NCBI RefSeq assembly: GCF_900114055.1
Contig: NZ_FORR01000003.1
Coordinates: 124,001 to 188,000 of the forward strand
Source of the DNA: Thermoflavimicrobium dichotomicum
GTDB lineage: Bacteria; Bacillota; Bacilli; Thermoactinomycetales; Thermoactinomycetaceae
Reading direction: 5' to 3'
Length of the DNA stretch: 64,000 nucleotides
Positions 26,399-34,194 of this stretch are shown here, one piece after another; the first letter of the stretch is position 1; every line of letters starts with the position of its first letter. The notes beneath the pieces are model-generated. The model searched no databases. It saw only the letters and a program-made list of their open reading frames with translations, and was not told the DNA's origin. The position numbers and the translations under genes are program-made.

Positions 26399-26608
26399 AT
26401 GCAGGGCGAGAGAGGGGAAATATCTTATGATAAAACTTATCATATCGGGGGAACCACTATTCACATTGTGGCTCCAAAGATTTCAGAGGAGGAGAAAGAG
26501 AAGCGATTAAAGGAAATTGCCCGGGTTATTATGATGCTTTTGGAATTGTCTGAGGGGTCATCGGGTTTACATGTAGAGGTTAAGAAAGATACTGAGAATA
26601 ATAAATAA
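26399..26608 (+). CDS. small element protein, candidate recombination directionality factor
   Basis: This 69-residue protein (KTYHIGGTTIHIVAPKISEEEKEKR, shown here as THYHIGG-like start and VAPKISEEEKEKR) resembles small proteins that often accompany phage-type serine recombinases. ATG 26399 follows GAGGTGATTCC. It diverges from the recombinase gene with 76 bases between the starts. The position and size suit a directionality factor or recombinase regulator, but this is inference only. Confidence 0.55.
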   Translation: MQGERGEISYDKTYHIGGTTIHIVAPKISEEEKEKRLKEIARVIMMLLELSEGSSGLHVEVKKDTENNK

Positions 26609-26650
26609 AGAAAAAGCTGATGATTCGAGCAGTGGATCACGGCTTTTTTA
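26607..26650 (+). terminator. terminator
   Basis: AAAAAGCTG-TGAT pairs with ATCA-CGGCTTTTT with a bulged A, followed by a T-run. Confidence 0.6.
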
Positions 26651-26834
26651 TATGAAGTCTTTTTTCACCTATGACAAATAAGTCATCAATATTTTACCTA
26701 TCACTGTCTCGCCGTGCTAAGTAGATGAGCAGAGAAGGACTGCTATTCGGAGATTTCGATAAATTATTATTTGGATTATTGTCTTATTTTTAAAATTTTT
26801 TAGTCTTTATTGCTTGGCAAGATGCAACAAGGCT

Positions 26835-26910
26835 TTTTTTGTTTAGCCAGTGTTTCACCCTCTCCCTGTACTTTGGATTCTAGATCAGCATGACTTACGA
26901 AGATAAATAA
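26835..26910 (-). pseudogene. relic of a second serine recombinase N-terminus
   Basis: Read on the minus strand this encodes YLRKS and, after a one-base frame change, ADLESKVQGEGETLAKQKK. This aligns with YLRKSRADLEAEARGEAETLAKHKK (shown in part) of the intact recombinase. At DNA level CTCTAGATCAGCA-type stretches match the 26241-26306 region closely. It is a degenerate fragment with no start and with early stops, left from an earlier or duplicated recombinase gene. Confidence 0.65.
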
Positions 26911-27070
26911 AAACTTTATCAATATAAGTAATCACCTTAGTAATTTTAGAAAGATCTATTTTTTAGATTGATGTCGATTAAGTTGATGATTCAAATCCTT
27001 TTTAGGAGAAGATATAATTTAGTAATAGATATGATACATATTATTCAGAATCAAGGAGGTTTTGCCCGGC

Positions 27071-28927
27071 TTGAGAAGAAAAACAAAGAAAACGGCCTAT
27101 TTACTTGCCCTGTTTTTGGGTTGGGCCGGGGGGCACCACTTTTATCTCAATCATACCATTCGAGGCTTCTTGTACCTCCTGTTTTTTTGGACTTACATCC
27201 CTTTCATTTTAACCTTCATCGATCTTCTATTTATTTCCCAATGGGTGGATCGGGCCAATCGCCGGTTTGAAACGGATATAGCCTCGGTTCAGCAGGGTGA
27301 AGAACGGAATCCAAACCGCGAACAGGTTTCAATAACCGTTTCTGTGACAACAAACCAAGAAACAGAAAAGGTGAAGAATCCGATTCAACCGCGGGTTAGC
27401 AACAACCTCTGGTATGACGAAGAGTCTGTGATTTTGCCGAAATACCGCCATTTGAGGACACCTGAATCCATATTGAAATCTCTCAGAAGGTTGGAGAGAT
27501 CAAATACCCAACTGATCGGGGATTCCTGGCGGTACAGGAATGAAACCAGAACCCATGCGGTTCATGAGTCATTGTTTGCTTACTGGACAACTTATAGGGA
27601 TCTGAACCAGAAGCAAAAGGAATGGTATTTCTATTGGAGAGCACAAGCTCTTCAACAAAACTATCTGGAAACAGGTTTGAGTTATATCATTCTTTTTACC
27701 TATGAACTGATCAATTTCAGCTTCAATGAAAATGCCGCTTTTAACGTCAGCATGCTGGCGCGCTTGCGGGACGCTTATAAGGAAAAGGAACCAAGAGTAT
27801 GTAGTTACTTGGATCATTGGATTCCTGATCTTCTGTTGGAATTGGATGAACATGAACTGGCAACAGAGTGGATGCAACAATCGGACGATGACCCGCTCTA
27901 TCAATATTTGAAAGAACATCAGAACGACCTGTCGAGGGTTTCGATTACAAAGCTGAATTCGTTGTTAAACAAAAGAAAATCGGAGTTTTTCAAGAAACAT
28001 AAAAACAAAATTTACAATACTTTCAAGGAACTCCTGGTATTCCTGAATGAATTGTACGCACGACAGAATTTGGACTTGATAGAAAAATGGATGCCTGCGC
28101 GAACGCGGAAAGACAGAAGGTATCTGTACACTTCCGCAGTACTTGATCGGGAACCCGAAAATCGTGAACGTTTGATTAAAGTCAAAGAGAGAATTCCTTC
28201 TGAGCTGATGATCTATCAATTGAACCAATTGCTTCGACTGGCTGAGAACCTTATCAGAGAGCGGTTGGGAGAAAAAAGAAAAGTGAAAGTTGATCATTCC
28301 GTGTTTCCGGAAGGATTCGTGGAACAAGCCAAGGAGTGGGTGGAATTCAGATGGATGGAACCGAGAGTCAAAGATAGAGGCCGATTTGTAAAGGTAAAAA
28401 GCAAGGACTCCATGAGTACGCATCCCATCCCTGAACAACCGGTGGAAGTAGCTGAGGAGAATAAGCAACCCGAAGTGGTCATCGATTTCATGCGAGTGAA
28501 ACAGCTAAAGGATGAAAGCGATGAACTGATTGATATTTTTGAACAATATCGGGACGACACGGAAGAGACTCTGCAATCGCCGGTCGAAGTGACAACGGAT
28601 ACTCTAACTTCTGGTGCTGATCAACAAACCGGACAGATAACGGAAGAAGAATGGTCACCATTTGGTGAACCAGATGTTCATGGTGACATCGAGTCTTTGT
28701 GGAATCGCCTGAGTGAAACGGAAAAAGAATGGATCAGGCTTTTCAGGGATGGCCGGCTTTCTGTTGTGGAAGCAGCTCAGTTCCTTAAAAGCCGCAGTTT
28801 CATGTTAGGTGTTTTCCTGAACGACCTGAATGAAAAGGCGATGGAGACATTGGGGGACGTCCTGGTGGAGCAAGACGGGGATTATCTGGTAATAAACGAG
28901 GAATTTTCAGAAATCATCCATACCTGA
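27071..28927 (+). CDS. TM2 / TerB-domain protein (SngA-like)
   Basis: This protein of about 618 residues starts with a TM2 membrane domain (YLLALFLGWAGGHHFYLN and two hydrophobic helices within the first 65 residues). It continues with a TerB-N-like region (KYRHLRTPESILKSLRRLE, QKEWYFYWRAQAL) and ends with a TerB-C-like domain (about 530-618, SETEKEWIRLFRDGRLSV). TerB-domain proteins are the first component of the Shango defence system. TTG 27071 lies 11 bases after AAGGAGG. The TTG at 27062 is too close. Codon use is more G/C-rich than in neighbouring chromosomal genes. Confidence 0.78.
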   Translation: MRRKTKKTAYLLALFLGWAGGHHFYLNHTIRGFLYLLFFWTYIPFILTFIDLLFISQWVDRANRRFETDIASVQQGEERNPNREQVSITVSVTTNQETEKVKNPIQPRVSNNLWYDEESVILPKYRHLRTPESILKSLRRLERSNTQLIGDSWRYRNETRTHAVHESLFAYWTTYRDLNQKQKEWYFYWRAQALQQNYLETGLSYIILFTYELINFSFNENAAFNVSMLARLRDAYKEKEPRVCSYLDHWIPDLLLELDEHELATEWMQQSDDDPLYQYLKEHQNDLSRVSITKLNSLLNKRKSEFFKKHKNKIYNTFKELLVFLNELYARQNLDLIEKWMPARTRKDRRYLYTSAVLDREPENRERLIKVKERIPSELMIYQLNQLLRLAENLIRERLGEKRKVKVDHSVFPEGFVEQAKEWVEFRWMEPRVKDRGRFVKVKSKDSMSTHPIPEQPVEVAEENKQPEVVIDFMRVKQLKDESDELIDIFEQYRDDTEETLQSPVEVTTDTLTSGADQQTGQITEEEWSPFGEPDVHGDIESLWNRLSETEKEWIRLFRDGRLSVVEAAQFLKSRSFMLGVFLNDLNEKAMETLGDVLVEQDGDYLVINEEFSEIIHT

Positions 28928-28945
28928 TGACGGGAGGTAAATGTA

Positions 28946-30271
28946 ATGAATATCCGCAAGAAGGATTCCACGGCCATCCTGAACGCATTATACGGAGGGG
29001 TTGTTCCGAACCGAGGTCTCGAATACATCATTGTCGGACGCAAGGAAGAATCCAGACAAATTCTCGCTGATCTGGAAAGCGTGAAGGAAGGCGCTTCCAT
29101 TATCAAGCTTTTCATTGGACCGTACGGAAGCGGCAAGACCTTCATTCAGGCATTGATCAAACAGATCGCTTACCGGCAAAAGTTTGTCGTGGCACAGGCG
29201 GATTTCGCTCCGGATCGCCGGTTGTACGGTTCCGAGCGGAAGGCTGTATCAACCTATAATGAACTGATGAAAAACCTATCGATTGCCACGGTGCAGGATG
29301 GTAACGCATTGCCCACTATCCTTGAAAAATGGATCAGTGAAGTGCAAGCCAAAGTTGCACAATCCAAGGGCTACCAGTCTGTTTCTTACGATGACCCTGC
29401 TTTTGTTAAAGACATAAAAAACGAGATTTATGAGACTGTCACCAAGATGGACGAGTTGACGGGTGGCTTTGATTTTGCGCAGGTTATTATCCGGTATTTT
29501 GAAGGTTTCATTCAGGATGACAGCTATCTCCAGCGCTCCGCGCTCCGCTGGCTCCGAGGGGAATATCAGACGAAAACAGAAGCACGCCAAGATCTGGGGG
29601 TCAGGAGCAGCATCGATGACAACAACTACTACGAATACATCAAAGTCATGGCTCATTTCGTGCGGCAGATCGGGTATTCCGGATTGGTTGTCAATCTGGA
29701 TGAGGCCATCAACCTATATAAGATCGATCACAAGCAGTCCCGTGAGAAAAACTTTGAGGTCATTCTCAAAATTTTCAACGACACCTTGCAAGGCAGTTTG
29801 GGCGGCCTTTACATTACCATCGGGGGCACGCCTGAATTTCTGGAGGATGAACGCAGGGGGCTCTTCAGCTATCCGGCGCTCAAGAGCCGTTTGGTGACAA
29901 ACCGTTTTGAGACATCTGCGTTCCGGGATCTCTCTCAACCTGTGATCAAATTGTCTCCGCTGAAAGCGGATGAACTGTTTGTGCTCCTTGACAAGATCAA
30001 AGCGATTCATGCCGTTCATTACGGTTACCAGTCCAATGTTACCGACAAAGAGATTGAAGGGTTCATTCGGAAAGCCTATTCCCGCCCAGGAGCGGATGAA
30101 AATTTGACTGCTCGCGAAATCGTGCGGGATTTTATCGCCGTCTTGAACATTCTTTATCAGAATCCTGTATTTAACCGTGAAGAAGCTTTTGGCGCGCCGG
30201 TACAGACGAGTGAACAAAAACAAAGGGAAACAGCCGACAAGTTTTCACGTTTTCAAAGAATGGGAGGTTAA
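28946..30271 (+). CDS. BrxD-like P-loop ATPase (DUF2791, SngB-like)
   Basis: This 441-residue ATPase has a Walker A motif GPYGSGKT (58-65) and a Walker B motif LVVNLDEA (about 247-254). It also has GGLYITIGGTPEFLEDERRG (split here), typical of the BREX-associated BrxD/DUF2791 family. It follows the TerB gene by 18 bases and precedes the helicase by 3. In the Shango system the ATPase and helicase act together with the TerB protein against phage. The mechanism is unknown. Confidence 0.88.
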   Translation: MNIRKKDSTAILNALYGGVVPNRGLEYIIVGRKEESRQILADLESVKEGASIIKLFIGPYGSGKTFIQALIKQIAYRQKFVVAQADFAPDRRLYGSERKAVSTYNELMKNLSIATVQDGNALPTILEKWISEVQAKVAQSKGYQSVSYDDPAFVKDIKNEIYETVTKMDELTGGFDFAQVIIRYFEGFIQDDSYLQRSALRWLRGEYQTKTEARQDLGVRSSIDDNNYYEYIKVMAHFVRQIGYSGLVVNLDEAINLYKIDHKQSREKNFEVILKIFNDTLQGSLGGLYITIGGTPEFLEDERRGLFSYPALKSRLVTNRFETSAFRDLSQPVIKLSPLKADELFVLLDKIKAIHAVHYGYQSNVTDKEIEGFIRKAYSRPGADENLTAREIVRDFIAVLNILYQNPVFNREEAFGAPVQTSEQKQRETADKFSRFQRMGG

Positions 30272-30274
30272 AGT

Positions 30275-32410
30275 GTGAGTAGCTCGTTTTACCTGCTCTC
30301 GAAAAATCTTCAGAAAAAAATTTGGGATATGAAGTGGGAGAGCTTTACCCCCATTCAGGAGAAAGCGATTCCCGTCATCATTCAGACGGACCGGGATGTC
30401 ATCATTTCCTCAGGGACCGCTTCGGGAAAAACCGAGGCGGCTTTTTTGCCCATCCTAACCCTGATTGAACAGGATGGAAAGGAATCGCTCAGCGTATTGT
30501 ATATCTCTCCATTGAAAGCACTCATCAACAACCAGTTTGAACGCATGGAGAAGTTGCTGGAACATTGCGGGATTGCCATTCACCGATGGCATGGCGATGT
30601 CGGACAGAGCAAAAAAAAGAAGTTTCTGAAAGCTCCGGGCGGAATTCTTCAAATCACACCGGAGTCGATCGAAAGTCTGTTTCTCAATCGCACCGAAATG
30701 CTGAAAACACTGATGAAGCGGCTCCGGTTTATCGTGATCGACGAGATTCATTCGTTTATGGGAACAGCGCGTGGCGTTCAACTTCAGTCACTGATTTCCC
30801 GCATTCTAAGTTACTCGGAATCAAGGCCAAGAATCGTCGGACTTTCCGCAACCATTGACAACTTTGACTTCATACGGAAATGGGTGAATCCCGAACATCC
30901 GGAAAATGTGGAAGTGCTGAAACAGGATGGCAGTGACAAGGAGCTGTTTTATAGCCTCATGCATTTTCCAAAAAACGGTTGGAAAAATCCAATTGAGCTA
31001 TATGAAGACATGCGGGATTTGACCAAAGAACACCATGCGATCGTGTTTTGTAACAGCCGGACAGAAGTGGAAGAGGCCACGGTCATGCTCAACCGATTGG
31101 CGCTAAAAGACGGGATCCAGGAGCAATACTATGCACATCATTCCTCGATCAACAAGGCAGAGCGTGAACATGTGGAAAAGGAAATGGCAACTTCAACCAC
31201 ACCCAAGACGGTGGTGGCTACCAGTTCGCTCGAATTGGGGATCGATATCGGCAAAATTGATTTGGTAGTCCAGCTGGATAGCACGTATACCGTTTCTTCT
31301 CTGAAACAGCGGTTGGGACGCTCGGGAAGGAAACGGGGAGCTGATCAGTACCTTCAACTGTACACCACATACAAAGATTCCTTGTTGCAGGCTCTTGCGG
31401 TCATGGATCTCCATTTGGAGAATTGGGTTGAGCCGGCCGAGGGATACCGGGTTCCTTATGATGTGCTATTTCACCAGATCCTTTCCATGAGTCATGAAAA
31501 TAATGGGATGACATATGATGCACTGATCCGAACTATCATGGAAAATGCGGCTTTCCGAGAACTGAATTCAGACAGGGTGGATTTGCTGATCCGTCATATG
31601 TTGGAAAAGGAGCATCTTGAAAAAATAAAGGGAAGCGGAGAGCTGATTGTTGGATTGGAAGGGGAGAGGATCATGCGGAGCAAGGAATTTTACTCCGTGT
31701 TCCAAACCCCTGAAGAATGGGAAGTGCTATATGACGTCCGAAAGATTGGTACCCTGGATCGTACTTATATTGTTGAGCCTGGGAACAACGTGATTCTTGC
31801 CGGAAAGCTGTGGAAGGTCTTCGAAGTGGACGAGAGGCGAAACAAAGTATATGTAAAACCTGCTACAGACGGCAAACCACCCAAGTTTTCAGGCGGACCT
31901 CAGAAGCTTCACCCTAGGATTGCAGAGAAAGCTCATGAAATTCTCTGTGCAAACAATGATTTTTCCTATATCAATGAAACGGCAGCCCAAGTTTTGGATG
32001 AGCTTCGACACCCCTATAACTTTCACTCCGTTTCTCCGGATCAAAGGATCATCTGGGAATCGAGGGAAACCTTTGTGATAGAGTTGTTTTCCGGAACAAG
32101 AATCAATCAAACGATTGCCTGGATGTTTCGAGCTTGCGGACTAAACACTTCAAGGCTGGATGGATTTGGCAGAGTCTCGGTTTCCAAAACCCGCCCCATT
32201 ATGGAAGTGCTGGAAGAAATCAAAGCCTCTAAATGGAAAGAAACCGGTTTACTACCTTTCGTAATGGAAGGCGAATGGTTTACTTCCAAGTTCACTCCCT
32301 ACTTGCCGGAAGAATTGAAATGGGAAATGCATTGGGAGAATGAAATGGAGATCCAGGGAGCGCTTGAATTTCTGAACACGAAGGAATTTGTGCTGATCAG
32401 GAATGAATAG
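30275..32410 (+). CDS. Lhr-like DEAD/DEAH helicase (SngC-like)
   Basis: This 711-residue superfamily-2 helicase has a Q-motif-like WESFTPIQEKAI, motif I GTASGKT (47-53) and motif II DEIH (156-159). Motif III is GLSATI. The C-terminal lobe has TSSLELGIDIG and QRLGRSGRKRG. The extended C-terminal region matches Lhr/BrxHI-type helicases. GTG 30275 follows GGGAGG by 7 bases, 3 bases after the ATPase stop. It completes the three-gene defence cargo. Confidence 0.9.
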   Translation: MSSSFYLLSKNLQKKIWDMKWESFTPIQEKAIPVIIQTDRDVIISSGTASGKTEAAFLPILTLIEQDGKESLSVLYISPLKALINNQFERMEKLLEHCGIAIHRWHGDVGQSKKKKFLKAPGGILQITPESIESLFLNRTEMLKTLMKRLRFIVIDEIHSFMGTARGVQLQSLISRILSYSESRPRIVGLSATIDNFDFIRKWVNPEHPENVEVLKQDGSDKELFYSLMHFPKNGWKNPIELYEDMRDLTKEHHAIVFCNSRTEVEEATVMLNRLALKDGIQEQYYAHHSSINKAEREHVEKEMATSTTPKTVVATSSLELGIDIGKIDLVVQLDSTYTVSSLKQRLGRSGRKRGADQYLQLYTTYKDSLLQALAVMDLHLENWVEPAEGYRVPYDVLFHQILSMSHENNGMTYDALIRTIMENAAFRELNSDRVDLLIRHMLEKEHLEKIKGSGELIVGLEGERIMRSKEFYSVFQTPEEWEVLYDVRKIGTLDRTYIVEPGNNVILAGKLWKVFEVDERRNKVYVKPATDGKPPKFSGGPQKLHPRIAEKAHEILCANNDFSYINETAAQVLDELRHPYNFHSVSPDQRIIWESRETFVIELFSGTRINQTIAWMFRACGLNTSRLDGFGRVSVSKTRPIMEVLEEIKASKWKETGLLPFVMEGEWFTSKFTPYLPEELKWEMHWENEMEIQGALEFLNTKEFVLIRNE

Positions 32411-32573
32411 GGGATTTCTTTAATGTCTAGAGGCATACTATGGAGGAAGGACTGTCCTTTCTTGAGGGTGTAGCATTCCTCTCGCCATTATAGAGTAGGA
32501 CTGAGTGAGATCGGCAAATTCTTATATTTGAACAGTATGTCACATTTAATGATCGGTTATCTGTATCATGAAA

Positions 32574-32636
32574 ATATCACCAAAATTGAAGCCATCTTAT
32601 CAGAAGGTGGCTTTAATTTTTGGTGATAAATTGATT
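32574..32636. terminator. long hairpin at the right end of the element
   Basis: TATCACCAAAATT...AAGCCA pairs with TGGCTTT...AATTTTTGGTGATA, forming a nested stem of about 20 bp. It lies between the helicase gene and the attachment site. Confidence 0.65.
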
Positions 32637-32654
32637 ATTCGACTCATAAGATAA

Positions 32655-32669
32655 TGTATCCATAATACA
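32655..32669. repeat. attP arm, right end
   Basis: TGTATCCATAATACA is the reverse complement, with one mismatch, of TGTATTATGTATACA at 24733-24747. In the excised circle the two arms flank the core symmetrically, as in attP sites of large serine recombinases. Confidence 0.7.
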
Positions 32670-32671
32670 CA

Positions 32672-32908
32672 TGTTAATTTATAAACCATAGTGGCAATCA
32701 TTTCTAAATGGGCGAATTCTTCTGTACCAATATCTGTAAGTAATCCCTTTACTTTGTCAGGCAGGGTGTAACGCTGGTTTAAGTAACGTAAGGCGGCAGC
32801 AAGTTCTCCGTCAGCCCCACCGTATTGTTCGATAAGAAACTTGGCTAATCTGGGATTACATTTGCTTACACGGACAGGATATTGAAGTTTCTTCTCATAA
32901 ATCCACAC
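32672..32908 (-). pseudogene. cotJC: cotJC 5' part (split gene)
   Basis: GTG (32906-32908), 7 bases after AAAGGAGTGAT, starts 79 codons of CotJC (MWIYEKKLQYPVRVSKCN, GGADGELAAALRYLNQRY, IGTEEFAHLEMIATMVYKLT in part). The 79th codon overlaps the att core. Beyond it the frame continues about 23 codons into element DNA before a stop, so without excision a truncated product is made. It is the third gene of cotJABC, 19 bases after cotJB. Confidence 0.92.
32673..32683. repeat. attachment-site core, right junction
   Basis: GTTAATTTATA lies within the YKL(T) codons of cotJC and is identical to 24716-24726. Confidence 0.85.
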
Positions 32909-32927
32909 TTCTGTTATCACTCCTTTC

Positions 32928-33191
32928 TTATATTTCCCAAGGCCAGGGCCCTTCACTCCAACCACACGGATACTGATTAAAACTGTGTCCAAAATGAGTA
33001 AGTGGACCGTATTTTGTTTCATACTGATAACGTAGTTTATTTCGTTTTCTAGCATAATAATTGTATTGTTCTAGAGCTTGGGGATCATTTGGATGTGTGT
33101 CCAAATATAGATTGAGTTCAATCAAGACAAAATCGATCTCCTGCAGATTACGGAGCATTTCAGCCTGCGCTACACGTTGATCCTTACTCAT
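32928..33191 (-). CDS. cotJB: spore coat peptide assembly protein CotJB
   Basis: This 87-residue protein matches CotJB: LQEIDFVLIELNLYLDTHP, a Tyr-rich helix, then YGPLTHFGHS and the Trp/Pro-rich tail EGPWPWEI. The start overlaps the end of cotJA by 8 bases, and an AAAGGTG site precedes it. It belongs to the mother-cell cotJABC operon. Confidence 0.9.
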   Translation of the reverse strand: MSKDQRVAQAEMLRNLQEIDFVLIELNLYLDTHPNDPQALEQYNYYARKRNKLRYQYETKYGPLTHFGHSFNQYPCGWSEGPWPWEI

Positions 33192-33441
33192 ATTTTTCAC
33201 CTTTCCCTTTGTAGGGACTAAATAAAATGGGCCATAAGGTACCATGGTACAGGGCTTGGGATGGTGGATATTGCGGTAGATTGGGTGGCTGGAATCCTAG
33301 AAATTGATTAGGAGGGACAACATAAGTTTTGGCGCAGATGGGTGGACATGGATCATAAGGACTAATATAGGGATACCAAATGCGTTCCTGATCAACATAG
33401 GGGTTCGGACGCATACTTGAGAGCTGGTTGGCCAAATGCAT
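33184..33441 (-). CDS. cotJA: spore coat protein CotJA
   Basis: This 85-residue Pro/Tyr-rich protein has the CotJA pattern: YVDQERIWYPYISPYDPCPP and KTYVVPPNQFLGFQPPNLPQ, then PLYHG-like SQALYHGTLWPIL. A GGAAGGAG site precedes the ATG at 33441. It is the first gene of the cotJ operon, which in B. subtilis is SigE-dependent. Confidence 0.9.
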   Translation of the reverse strand: MHLANQLSSMRPNPYVDQERIWYPYISPYDPCPPICAKTYVVPPNQFLGFQPPNLPQYPPSQALYHGTLWPILFSPYKGKGEKYE

Positions 33442-33481
33442 CTACTCCTTCCCATAGGGATTTGGATCGTTTTATGTGTAT

Positions 33482-33517
33482 GCGGAGAAATGTATGTCTT
33501 ATGTTGATAATTTAAGG
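33482..33517 (-). promoter_or_regulatory. candidate SigE promoter of cotJABC
   Basis: The minus strand has CATACATT at 33489-33496, a good SigE -10 element, about 48 bases before cotJA. The -35 region (AAATT or CCTTAAA at 33509-33517) is a poor match, so the assignment rests on the -10 and on what is known of cotJ regulation. Confidence 0.4.
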
Positions 33518-33599
33518 AGTTATAACCAGAATTTCACATACATGATCAAAACAAAAAGACACATGATAATATCAACAAGCGGCAAGGAGGTGAATGCAG

Positions 33600-33821
33600 A
33601 TGCCACAACAACAAAACCGTGAACGTAACACAAACCAATTGCTTGTACCTGGTGCCGAGCAAGCTCTCGACCAACTGAAATATGAGATCGCACAAGAATT
33701 CGGTGTAACGCTTGGTCCCGACACTACTTCTCGTGCAAATGGTTCGGTTGGAGGAGAAATCACCAAACGTCTGGTTGCTATAGCTGAGCAACAATTAGGC
33801 GGTAACTTCAGTCAGTTTTAA
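33600..33821 (+). CDS. alpha/beta-type small acid-soluble spore protein
   Basis: This 73-residue protein has both SASP signatures: [21 protein letters not shown] (in two blocks) and [21 protein letters not shown] (in two blocks). The GPR cleavage region is YEIAQEFGV. These proteins coat forespore DNA and are SigG-dependent. CATGATA (33562-33568) may be the -10. ATG 33600 is preferred to 33594 because AAGGAGGTG abuts 33594. It diverges from the cotJ operon. Confidence 0.95.
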   Translation: MPQQQNRERNTNQLLVPGAEQALDQLKYEIAQEFGVTLGPDTTSRANGSVGGEITKRLVAIAEQQLGGNFSQF

Positions 33822-33834
33822 TGATTGATCTACT

Positions 33835-33870
33835 GTAAGCAGTAGCCAAAAGGCTACTGCTTACTTTTAT
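33835..33870 (+). terminator. terminator of the SASP gene
   Basis: GTAAGCAGTAGCC (33835-33847) pairs perfectly with GGCTACTGCTTAC (33852-33864) around AAAA, followed by TTTTAT. Confidence 0.9.
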
Positions 33871-34194
33871 GCTGTTTACAGCGAAAAGAACAAGATATTT
33901 ACCAGCATACATATCCAGGTACTTTTTCATTTGGATTAGTTGAGTTCACCTGAAGTCTGAATTCATGCAACTAAAGTATGATAGTATTCATTTTTTTATA
34001 ATCAATATATTATTTTCTGGAAGGTAAATGTAGATTTGATATGGAATGTAATATAAATGGAAGATGTACTAAAAATGTATCCTGCCATTGTAATTTGGGT
34101 TTCTGTCGAGTTCGCATGAATGGTAAAGCAAAACACAACCTATCAAATGTTGTGGCAGATTCCATCACTTTGACAGAAATGGGGAGGGGATAGT
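33871..34194. other. intergenic region
   Basis: These 324 bases between the SASP terminator and the acyl-CoA synthetase gene show no credible reading frame or repeat. They presumably hold the promoter of the synthetase gene. I see no distinctive element. Confidence 0.4.

Larger units (their letters stand above)
24716..32672. mobile_element. skin-like element interrupting cotJC (7,957 bp)
   Basis: The element is bounded by direct repeats of GTTAATTTATA (24716-24726 and 32673-32683) that fall at the same codons (YKLT) of the two cotJC parts. It carries a large serine recombinase, a small divergent protein, a decayed recombinase fragment and a three-gene Shango-like defence module. The cargo uses more G/C-rich codons than the surrounding genes. 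Serine-recombinase elements that split sporulation genes (skin in sigK, SPbeta in spsM) are excised in the mother cell, and the same is inferred here. Confidence 0.9.

Noticed and set aside
27965-28468. 167-codon minus-strand frame in the element cargo
   Set aside because: It is antisense to the TerB gene, with no start site and an implausible composition.
32600-33055. 151-residue protein as a single intact gene
   Set aside because: The N-terminal extension overlaps cotJB and the C-terminal 23 codons are element DNA. Only the central 79 codons are CotJC.
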